Shown piece by piece: positions 8,852-17,300 of a stretch of DNA of 64,000 bases. The stretch is from Paraburkholderia sp. HP33-1 (lineage in GTDB: Bacteria; Pseudomonadota; Gammaproteobacteria; Burkholderiales; Burkholderiaceae), in the NCBI RefSeq assembly GCF_021390595.1, contig NZ_JAJEJR010000001.1, forward strand, positions 434,001 through 498,000, given 5' to 3'. Position numbers and translations under genes: made by a program. The notes under the pieces are model-generated. The model was not told the origin of the DNA, ran no database searches, and saw only the letters and a program-made list of their open reading frames with translations. Each line of letters opens with the position of its first letter. Position 1 is the first letter of the stretch.

Positions 8852-9739
8852 TCATGCGAAGAGCCGCACGAGCGCCTCACGCGCATTGCTGACGAGTTCG
8901 CTTTCGCCCGGACGTCGCGGCAGCAGATGAAACTCGATGGCAGGCAGCGAGGGCAAGCCGATGTTCGCGGCACACGCCGCCACGCCGCCGCCGAGCGACG
9001 ACTCGTTCAGACAGGAAATGCCAAGCCCCGCCTTCAGCGCGAGCTGCAGGCCCGCGACGCCGGACGCCGAATGCGACACCACGTAGGCCACCTTGTGTTC
9101 GTCGAGCAGCTTGACGACGAAGCGCTGCAACTGACACGTCGACGGCAGCAGCACCAGCTGAAACGGTGCGGCGGGGCGGCTCGCGGCATCGGCGCAACTG
9201 GCCCACAACAGCTTTTCGCGGCGCACGACGATGCTCGGGGCACCGGCGCTGGCGCCGCGCGCGCGCGTCTGGCCTGTCACGAGGCGCGCCGACAGACCGA
9301 TATCGAACGACGCGTGATCGTCCGCGCCGCAGTCGATCACCGCGCTCGGCAGCACGGTCACGTGCAGCTTCAGCCGCGGATGCTGTTCCGAAAACGTCTT
9401 CAGGATGCGGGCGATGTCATGCGGCCGGTAGTAGTCGGTGATCGCGATGCGCAGTTCGCCGTCGAGCGAGCGGCCTTGCAGATCGTCGAACGCCGCTTCG
9501 CTCATCGCGATGATGCGGCGCGCGTGTCCGAGCAGACGCTCGCCCGCGGGCGTCGGACTGACGCCCTGCCGGCCGCGCACGAAGAGCGGCTGGCCGGTGC
9601 GTTCCTCGAGCTTCTTCAACTGCTCACTCACCGACGATTGCGACAGGAACACGCGCTCGGCGCCCGCCGAAACGCTGCCCGATTCGGCGACGGCGACGAA
9701 GGTCCGCAACTGCGCAAGATCGAAACCACGTTGGCTCAT
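8852..9739 (-). CDS. LysR-family transcriptional regulator
   Basis: The 295-residue protein has the usual LysR layout: an N-terminal winged helix-turn-helix (about 5-65, with LAQLRTFVAVAESGSVSAGA and LSQSSVSEQLKKLE) and a substrate-binding domain after residue 90. The start at 9739 was chosen because the helix-turn-helix begins at once; a longer frame to 9925 adds an unlikely Arg-rich tail. It is divergent from the MFS gene, with 95 bases between them that contain repeated motifs, so it probably controls that transporter. The effector is unknown. Confidence 0.9.
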   Translation of the reverse strand: MSQRGFDLAQLRTFVAVAESGSVSAGAERVFLSQSSVSEQLKKLEERTGQPLFVRGRQGVSPTPAGERLLGHARRIIAMSEAAFDDLQGRSLDGELRIAITDYYRPHDIARILKTFSEQHPRLKLHVTVLPSAVIDCGADDHASFDIGLSARLVTGQTRARGASAGAPSIVVRREKLLWASCADAASRPAAPFQLVLLPSTCQLQRFVVKLLDEHKVAYVVSHSASGVAGLQLALKAGLGISCLNESSLGGGVAACAANIGLPSLPAIEFHLLPRRPGESELVSNAREALVRLFA

Positions 9740-9747
9740 GATTCGGG

Positions 9748-9792
9748 TTTTCCGATGGCGGTGATCTGAAATTCCGGCTTTTCCGATGGAAT
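9748..9792. promoter_or_regulatory. Repeated operator-like motif between lysR and the MFS gene
   Basis: TTTTCCGATGG occurs at 9748-9758 and again at 9779-9789, 31 bp apart (about three helical turns); each copy is preceded by an ATTC-G-G element. The second copy is also an imperfect palindrome with ATTCC at 9771-9775 and GGAAT at 9788-9792. LysR regulators often bind such phased sites between divergent genes. Confidence 0.5.
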
Positions 9793-9834
9793 GCCCAGCC
9801 GTAGCATACCCCCGAATGACTTGCGGAGGGTGTG

Positions 9835-11145
9835 ATGGAGAACGGATCCATGGCAGTGGCGCGCGGCGCCGGCGAACGCGGCGCGAAGCATCGCTGGAAG
9901 GTGCTGGGCGTAGGCTTTGCCGCAAACGCGAGTTTTTCGGCGGCTTTTTCCGGGATCCCGACGACCGCGGTGTTCCTGCGCTCGGACTACCACCTCGGCA
10001 ACCACGAGCTCGGCCTCGTGCTCGGCATGCTTGGGCTCGGCATCGCCGTCAGCGAGTTGCCGTGGGGGCTGCTGACCGACCGCTGGGGCGACCGTCGCGT
10101 GTTGCTGCTCGGGCTGCTGTCGACCGCGGCCGCGCTTGCCGGTCTTGCGCTGTTCGTGTCGCCGGGCGGCGCGCATGTGCCAGGCACCGCGCCGCTCGCG
10201 CTCGGGCTGCTGCTGGTCGGACTGCTGGGCGGTAGCGTCAACGGATCGAGCGGCCGCGCGGTGATGGCGTGGTTTCGCGATGGTGAGCGCGGTCTCGCGA
10301 TGAGCATCCGTCAAACCGCCGTGCCCGCGGGTGGCGGACTCGGCGCACTGGCGCTGCCAGTGCTCGCCTCGCGCTTTGGTTTTGCGAGTGCTTATGGGGG
10401 ACTCGCGTTGGCGTGCGCGATCACCGCGTGGTTCGCGTGGGTGTGGCTGCACGAGCCCGCGCACGCCGACGACGCGTTTGCGGCCGGCGCGCAGAGCGCA
10501 AACACCCCCAACGTCAGCGCGCCGCCAGCGATTTCGCCATTGCGAGACATCGCGATCTGGCGCGTCGCGCTCGGCGCGGGCGCGCTGTGCGTGCCGCAGA
10601 TTGCCGTCATCACGTTCGGCACGGTGTTCCTGCACGACTTCGGCCGTGCCGGCGTGTTCGCGATCAGCGCGACGATGGCCGCTGTGCAGAGCGGCGCCGC
10701 GATCGCGCGGGTCTGGAGCGGCGCGTGGACCGACCGGCGCGGGAATCGTCGCGCGTATATGCGGACATGCAGTCTGTTGACCGCCGTGCTGTTCGTGCTG
10801 CTCGCGCTCGCGACCGGGCTCGTCGGCCTGCATCGCGCCGGGAGCGTCGTGCTGTTCGCGCTGATGATCGTGCTCGGCGGCGTCTGTGCGTCGGCGTGGC
10901 ACGGCGTCGCGTTCACCGAACTCGCGACGCTCGCCGGTACGCGCCGCGCGGGCACCGCGCTCGCGATGGGCAACACCTGCGTGTTCCTCACACTGTTCCT
11001 GACGCCGCTCGCGATTCCGACGCTGCTGTCGATCGGAGCATGGCCGCTGGTGTGGGCGGTCGCGAGCGCGTGCGCGTTGCTCGCGTTGCCGGTGTTTCCG
11101 CGCGTGGCGTCGACACGTGCGATGCGCGCTTGTGATGCGACATGA
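9835..11145 (+). CDS. MFS transporter, 12-helix type
   Basis: The 436-residue protein has about 12 membrane helices and the MFS loop motif GLLTDRWGDRR (about residues 80-90) between helices 2 and 3. It carries a small solute across the inner membrane; the substrate is not evident. GGAGG at 9825-9829 precedes the ATG at 9835; a GTG at 9832 and an ATG at 9850 are other possible starts. Its divergent partner is a LysR regulator, a common arrangement for inducible uptake or efflux genes. Confidence 0.85.
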   Translation: MENGSMAVARGAGERGAKHRWKVLGVGFAANASFSAAFSGIPTTAVFLRSDYHLGNHELGLVLGMLGLGIAVSELPWGLLTDRWGDRRVLLLGLLSTAAALAGLALFVSPGGAHVPGTAPLALGLLLVGLLGGSVNGSSGRAVMAWFRDGERGLAMSIRQTAVPAGGGLGALALPVLASRFGFASAYGGLALACAITAWFAWVWLHEPAHADDAFAAGAQSANTPNVSAPPAISPLRDIAIWRVALGAGALCVPQIAVITFGTVFLHDFGRAGVFAISATMAAVQSGAAIARVWSGAWTDRRGNRRAYMRTCSLLTAVLFVLLALATGLVGLHRAGSVVLFALMIVLGGVCASAWHGVAFTELATLAGTRRAGTALAMGNTCVFLTLFLTPLAIPTLLSIGAWPLVWAVASACALLALPVFPRVASTRAMRACDAT

Positions 11146-11347
11146 ATGGCAGTGCGCAAATTGCTTTGTAGAACTGCAAATTATCCCAATGCTTCAGCCG
11201 GATTCGGAAGGCTCCGATTGTCGTGATTGTGTGAGGGTGATGAGATGGCTTCTCCGGCGCGGCGCCTGAGTGCCGCGACGCAGGTCGATGCACGCACGGT
11301 AATTCCTGCGCACATACCCACCACTCATATAACGAGCGAAACCAATC

Positions 11348-12001
11348 GTGGCGAATCTACGAATCATTCTGGCGGACGATCATCCGTTCGTCCTGCTTGG
11401 CCTGAAATCGACACTGGAGAGGTACGAAGGACTGTCCGTCGTCGGTCAGGCGAGCGCGCCCACCGCGTTGATCGCCATGCTGCAACACACGCGGTGCGAC
11501 GTGCTCGCCGTCGATCTTTCCATGCCGGAGCCCGCCGGAGGGATCGGCGACGGACTCGCCTTGATCCGACACATCCGCCGCACGTGGCCTTCATTGCGCG
11601 TCGTCGTCGTGACCGCGCAGACGAACGCCGCGATGTTGCGCGTCATCGCCTCCGATGGCGCCGTCAGCGTGATCGGGAAAACCGACTCGCTCGACGAATT
11701 GCCGCGGGCCATCAGCGACAGCGCGCGCTACCTGGGCCGCTCGGTGGCCGAAACGCTTGCGTGTTCGCAGCAGGACAACGGTGTGCTCGTGTCGGCACTG
11801 CTGTTGTCGAAGCGGCAGACCGACATCCTGCGCAGGCTGGTGAACGGCGAGTCCATCGCGCAGATCGCGACGGCGCTCGGCTGCCATCGCCGCACGGTGA
11901 GCCGGCAAAAACGCGAAGCGATGGCGCGGCTTGGCGTCGCCGACGATCCCGCGCTTTTCTCCTGTGTGCGCGCCTGCGGCACGCTCCTGCTGGAACCCTA
12001 A
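11348..12001 (+). CDS. NarL/RcsB-type response regulator 1
   Basis: The 217-residue protein has an N-terminal receiver domain (about 3-125) and a C-terminal LuxR-type helix-turn-helix (about 150-210). The acidic pair is in ADDHP, the phosphoacceptor Asp is in AVDLSMP, and the Thr and Lys positions are kept (VVTAQ, GKT). It starts with GTG at 11348 behind a weak ribosome site. It is the first of three tandem paralogues upstream of a phosphorelay kinase. Its recognition helix (HRRTVSRQKREAM) differs most from the other two, suggesting different DNA targets. Confidence 0.88.
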   Translation: MANLRIILADDHPFVLLGLKSTLERYEGLSVVGQASAPTALIAMLQHTRCDVLAVDLSMPEPAGGIGDGLALIRHIRRTWPSLRVVVVTAQTNAAMLRVIASDGAVSVIGKTDSLDELPRAISDSARYLGRSVAETLACSQQDNGVLVSALLLSKRQTDILRRLVNGESIAQIATALGCHRRTVSRQKREAMARLGVADDPALFSCVRACGTLLLEP

Positions 12002-12136
12002 GCATCCGGTAAACGCTATTCGGTCGATTTCAGAGCGTTCTTATGTTGGTCGCAAAAGAAATGCTCGACCATTCAGTGAGCGCCGGTCATACACAACAAG
12101 GTGTCGGGAAATGAAAGTATCGTGGAGCGCCAGACG

Positions 12137-12826
12137 ATGAACCTCATGGCTGCATCAGGCACGCCTGTTCGAACGATCATCGCGGACGATCATCCGTTGG
12201 TTCTGCTGGCTATAGAAAATCTGATTGGCAATTATCCCAACCTGAAGGTGGTTGGCCGCGCGGCAGATGTCGCCGAACTGTTTATCGAAGCCGACCGCAG
12301 TCCCTGCGATCTCGTGCTGATGGACCTATACATGCCGGGAGGGCACAACGACAACGGGTTCGAAGCCGTGAGGCAGTTCAAGGCACGCTATCCCAACGTC
12401 GCGCTCGTCATTTTGACAATGGAAACGGAGGCCACGACGCTGCGCAAGGTGATGTCGCTCGGCGTGAATGGACTGCTGAGCAAGCGCGACCGCATCGATC
12501 TGATTCATGTGGCGGTGGTCATGGCGCTGGCGCGCGAGTGTTATGTCGGTCCGGCGGTGCGCGCCATGCTCACCGACGTCACGCTGGCGCAACGGCGCGA
12601 CTACGTGCGCGCCACATTGTCTCGCCGCGAGTTCGAGGTATTTACGCAGTACGCGTCGGGACTCGGGGTCACGGAAATCGCTATTCGGCTGGGGCGTAGC
12701 GTGAAGACGATCAGCGCGCAAAAGTGCATGGCCATGCGCAAGCTGTCGCTGAATAGCGAAGCCGAATTGTTTCGTTTCGCCGTCGAATATGGAGTAGTGC
12801 CCGAAGGGCATGGTAGCGACCGCTAA
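12137..12826 (+). CDS. NarL/RcsB-type response regulator 2
   Basis: The 229-residue protein has a receiver domain with the acidic pair in ADDHP, the phosphoacceptor in LMDLYMP and the Lys in SKRD, and a C-terminal helix-turn-helix with KTISAQKCMAMRKL. The latter closely follows the RcsB pattern. The ATG at 12137 was chosen because GGAG lies 9 bases upstream; a GTG at 12101 would add 12 residues. It is separated from regulator 1 by 135 bases that could hold a second promoter. It may act as homodimer or as a partner of the neighbouring regulators. Confidence 0.88.
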   Translation: MNLMAASGTPVRTIIADDHPLVLLAIENLIGNYPNLKVVGRAADVAELFIEADRSPCDLVLMDLYMPGGHNDNGFEAVRQFKARYPNVALVILTMETEATTLRKVMSLGVNGLLSKRDRIDLIHVAVVMALARECYVGPAVRAMLTDVTLAQRRDYVRATLSRREFEVFTQYASGLGVTEIAIRLGRSVKTISAQKCMAMRKLSLNSEAELFRFAVEYGVVPEGHGSDR

Positions 12827-12932
12827 CCGGGCGGCAACCTGCTGCGCAGGCGCGCAGCGAATGTATCGGCATAACCGGGGACACATTTCGTGCGGTATGC
12901 CGATCGACAATATAAGAAAGCCACGCAAAAGA

Positions 12933-13577
12933 ATGACCAACAAGATATACGTCGTCGTGGCGGACGATCACGACTGCGTTCGTGAGGGCGTCCGATCTCT
13001 GCTGCGCGACAAGCCGAATATCGAAATCGTCGGCGAAGCGGCCGACACCGATAGTCTCGCGAAGCTGCTCGATGCCTGCGCATGCGACGTCGTCGTGTCG
13101 GACATCGGCATGCCGGGACTCGACGGAGACAGCAGCGCGGTGCCGCTATTGCGTCGCCTGTTGCGGCGCAAGTCGCACCCGCACGTGGTCGTGCTGACTA
13201 TGATCGAGCGTGCACACGTCTTGACGGGCTTGCGCAATATCGGTGTGACAGGAATCGTCGACAAGCGCGACGCCGCGAGCGCACTGATCGACGCAATCGA
13301 GGCCGTTGCCGCCGGGCGCACTCATCTATCGGAGCAGGTGATGGCGGTACTCGCGGCTGCCGATCCTGCGCCGCCCGGTCGCGGCGGTGCGATGAGCGCG
13401 CGCGAGTGGGAGGTGTTTCAGCTCTATGCGCGAGGCCTCGCGGTGCACGAAATCGCCACGCGTCTGCGACGTAGCGACAAAACCATCAGCACGCAAAAGC
13501 GCAGCGCGATGCGCAAGCTCGGACTGGAAACGGAAGCCGATCTGATCGACTACGCCGCTCAGATCGGGCTCGTATGA
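12933..13577 (+). CDS. NarL/RcsB-type response regulator 3
   Basis: The 214-residue protein has a receiver domain (acidic pair in ADDHD, phosphoacceptor in VSDIGMP, Lys in DKRD) and a helix-turn-helix with KTISTQKRSAMRKL, very near the RcsB sequence. The ATG at 12933 places the receiver fold directly after the start; an ATG at 12897 is possible. It is followed after 41 bases by the aquaporin gene and then the kinase, so it is the regulator most likely to be co-made with the kinase. Confidence 0.88.
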   Translation: MTNKIYVVVADDHDCVREGVRSLLRDKPNIEIVGEAADTDSLAKLLDACACDVVVSDIGMPGLDGDSSAVPLLRRLLRRKSHPHVVVLTMIERAHVLTGLRNIGVTGIVDKRDAASALIDAIEAVAAGRTHLSEQVMAVLAAADPAPPGRGGAMSAREWEVFQLYARGLAVHEIATRLRRSDKTISTQKRSAMRKLGLETEADLIDYAAQIGLV

Positions 13578-13618
13578 GGCGCTGTGATACTCAAAAATTC
13601 TTGACGGATGGGATAGAA

Positions 13619-14365
13619 ATGGTGGCGTTGGGCAAGCGATTGTGGAGCGAGGGCGTGGGTACGGCATGGCTCGTGTTCGTCGGCTGCGCCAGCACGGTGC
13701 TGGATACCGCGAGCGTGCTGCAGGCTAGCGGTGCGCTGCAAATGTCGTTGGCGTTCGGTCTTGCGCTCGCTACCGCCAGCTATGCCTTCGGCAAGATTTC
13801 CGGCGCCCATTTCAATCCTGCCGTCACCATCGGCTTCACGGTCGCTCAGCGTTTTCCGGTGCGCGATCTGTTGCCCTATATCGCCGCGCAGATCGCGGGC
13901 GCAATCGTCGCAGCGGCGTTTCTTGCCTATCTCGCCTGCGGCCGGCCGGGTTTCGAACTTGCCGCGAGCGAATTCGCGGCGAACGGCTTCGGCGCGCATT
14001 CGCCCGCCGACTATCCGTTGCATTCGGCGCTCGTCATGGAGTTCGTGCTGTCGTTCGTTTTCGTCGCGGCCTGCCTGCTGGTCGTCGTTCGAAAAGAGCT
14101 GGCTACGGTTGCGCCGTTCATCACCGGCGCATGTCTGATGCTCGTCTATCTGGTGTCGATTCCGGTCACCAATGGATCGGTCAATCCCGCCCGCTCGACA
14201 GCGCAGGCGCTATTCGTCGGCAATTGGGCGCTGGACCAGCTGTGGCTGTTCTGGGCCGCGCCGTTGGCGGGTGCGATCGCGGCTGGCGTGCTGTTTTCGT
14301 TTCTGGACGGCCATGCTGATGCGTCCACAGGGTCGCTGGCGGACGGGCAGGGTGACGTTTCGTGA
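13619..14365 (+). CDS. Aquaporin-family channel (AqpZ-like) with altered filter
   Basis: The 248-residue protein has six membrane helices and both NPA boxes (HFNPAVT and VNPARST), so it is a MIP-family channel for water or small neutral solutes. By eye it aligns along its length with E. coli AqpZ. The four filter positions (F43, H174, T183, R189 in AqpZ) read Phe, Tyr, Gly and Arg here, so two of four differ. The ATG at 13619 fits AqpZ-type N-termini; an ATG at 13574 overlaps the regulator stop (ATGA). Its stop overlaps the kinase GTG by four bases, which ties it to the signalling operon. Confidence 0.9.
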   Translation: MVALGKRLWSEGVGTAWLVFVGCASTVLDTASVLQASGALQMSLAFGLALATASYAFGKISGAHFNPAVTIGFTVAQRFPVRDLLPYIAAQIAGAIVAAAFLAYLACGRPGFELAASEFAANGFGAHSPADYPLHSALVMEFVLSFVFVAACLLVVVRKELATVAPFITGACLMLVYLVSIPVTNGSVNPARSTAQALFVGNWALDQLWLFWAAPLAGAIAAGVLFSFLDGHADASTGSLADGQGDVS

Positions 14366-17300
14366 GCGCGGGGCGTCACTCGCTGCGCCACTCGACGATG
14401 CATTGGCTCGCGTTATGTCTGCTGGCCGCCACGCATGCGATCTGCATGGCCGCACCCGGCGGCGTGGAGTCGGAGGCGTCCGCAATCGTCTCTGTCTCCG
14501 CGGCCTCCGCAGTGCATGTGCGCTCTTTAGCCCCGTCGCCCACTGCATTTCCCGCCAGATTGACCGTCGGCATACTCGAAGGCGGCTGGCCGCCATTCGA
14601 CATCCAGCAGGACGGCCGGCCCGCCGGCATCAGCGGCGACCTGTTGCGCGTGCTCGTGGGGCCGAACGTCGTCATCGAGACGAAGACCTTTCCCGATATG
14701 GCCAAACTCATCGACGCCGCATGCTCCGGCCAGGTCGACCTGCTGATGAGCGTAGCGCGTACGCCGGAGCGCGAACGCTGCCTCGGTTTCACGGCGCCGT
14801 ACTTCCGCGCGTTCGCGTCGGCTGTCGTGCGTCGCGACGATACCCATTACGCGAACTCTGCCAACCTCGGCGGCGCGCGTATCGCGATTGAGCGAGGTTT
14901 TGCGCGTGAGCGTCTGTTGCGCGATGGCTTTCCGCACGCGAGGATCGTCTTGTTTGCGAGCACGCAAGAGGCGCTGACGGCGGTCCTGCATGGCGATGCC
15001 GACGTGTACTTCGGCTTCACGCCGGTCGTGCGATATGAACTGGCCACGGAGGCTTATCGCGGCCTGCGCGTGGCCTTCGAGCCAGTCGGCAAGGCGCTCG
15101 ACCTGCGCTTTGCCGTCTCGCCTCGACAGATTGCGTTGCGTGATCAACTGAACCGCGCGTTCGCTTCGCTGAACCCCGCCGAGGCCGCCGAGATACGCGC
15201 GCGCTGGCTGTCCGGCAACTTCAACACGGTGCCCGTACCAGACACCTCTGGCTTCACGCTAACGCCGGAAGAAAAGAACTGGCTGCGTTCACTGCCGCCG
15301 TTGCAGATCGGTTTTGACAAGGACTGGGCGCCGTTCAGCTATGTTGACGACGCCGGTCGCCCCGTCGGTCTGACCGCCGATTACCTCGCGTACCTGAGCA
15401 GTACGCTCGGCGTCGTGCTCAACCGCGCGCGCATGGCTGACTGGCCCACCACCGTCGAAGCGTTTCAGCGCGGCGACCTCGCGGTGCTGGCCACCGCGTC
15501 GAGCCGCGGTTCGCTTCTCGAAGGCGCCGAGCATACCCGCGTGTACGAGCGCGATCCGCTGGTGATCGTCGGGCGCAACGGCGTGCCGCCCGCATGTTCG
15601 TTCGACGACTTCGCGTCGTGCAGCATCGTGATGTCGCCGCATGTAGCCGGTTCGGTGCCGCTCGCGTTCGAAGCGGTGCCGGTCGATCACATCGTCGTCG
15701 CGGCGAGCCTCGACGATGCGCTGCGCGAGGTCGCGAGCGGCGAGGCCGACGTGGCGGTCGGCAACGCGGCCGCGATCAACGCGCAGCTGCGGCGGCACTA
15801 CGCCGCCGCCCTCAGGGTGCTCGGCACGCTCGGCGAATCCGACTCGTTGTATTTTGCCGTGCGCGAGGATCTGAGCCCGCTCGTCAAGCTGATCGATCGC
15901 GCGTTGCAGGCGATGCCTGCGGCCGAAAAGCAGCGCATCCGCCGCAAGTGGGTGAGGCCCGCCGCACCGCACGACGCGATCTGGAGCGTGACCGCGGTGC
16001 GGCTGCTGCCGGTCCTGATCGCCATCGGCGTCGTGCTGCTGGTCACGTTGCGCTCGTACGTGCTGCTGCAGCGCGAAGTCCGGCTGCGCAAGCAGACCGA
16101 GCGCGAGCTTGCACTGCAACTCAACTTCCAGGAAACGATGATGCAGACGGTGCCGTATCCGCTCACCGCGAAAGGCCTGGACGGACGGTACATCGCGATC
16201 AACGAAGCCTATGAGAAAGCGTGCGGGCTCGACCGGGAGGCCGTGCTCGGGCGCACGACGGCCGAGGTCGGCACATGGGGCGACGCGAACAGCCGCATGC
16301 TCGACGACATGACGCGCGAGATTCTGCGCGGCGGCGGCAGCGCGAATGTCGAGTTGCAGTTCGAGGACAGCGCCGGCGAGTCGCGGCATGGGCTTTTCTG
16401 GACGAGAGTCTGCAAAGGCACCGACGGACAGCCGGCGTACGTGCTCGGCACGATGGTCGACATCACCGATATCCGGCGTGCCGAAATGCGCGCGCGCGAA
16501 ACCGAACGGCGCCTGTTCGACGTCACGCGCTCGTTGCCGGCCGTTGTGTTCCAGTTGCGGCGCTCGCCGGCCGGCGCGTATTCGTTCCCGTACATCGGCG
16601 GCGACACGCGGCATCTGCTCGGCGAGGGTGGTGGCGACGCAAACGCATCGCCAGGGCTTGCGCGGGTCGATTTCCAGCGCGTGTCGGAGCTGGATCGGCC
16701 GCTCGTGCTCGGCGAGCTCGAGCGTTCCGCGAGCCGTGCCACTCCCGTGCATATGGAGTTCCGCCTCGAAAGCGCCGGCCAGCTGAAATGGGTGCGGGCC
16801 GAGTTGGTGCCGCGGCGCGAAGCCGACGGCAGCGTCGTGTGGAGCGGCTATTGGGTCGATGCGAGCGTCGAGCGCGCGCGTTCGGAGGAGCTCGCGCGGG
16901 CACGCGATGTGGCCGAGGCGGCCTCGCGCGCGAAGGACAACTTCTTCGCGATGATGAGCCACGAAATCCGCACGCCGATGAATGGCGTGCTGGGTCTCGT
17001 CGAAGTGCTCGAGCGCACGCAGCTCAGTACCGACCAGAGCGAAATGCTCGGCATGATCCACGAGTCGGCGGGCGCGCTGCTGCAGATTCTCGATGACCTG
17101 CTCGACTATTCGAAGATCGAGGCGGGGCGGCTCACGCTCGAAGCCGAGCCGATCGATCTGCGTGAGCTCGTCGATAACGCGGTCGGCTTGCTGGCGGGGG
17201 GCGCCCACGAAAAAGGTCTGAAAGTGCGCGTAGACATTGCGGCCCGCGTCGCTGCGACGCTGCGCAGCGACAGCGTGCGTCTGCGGCAGATTCTGTTCAA

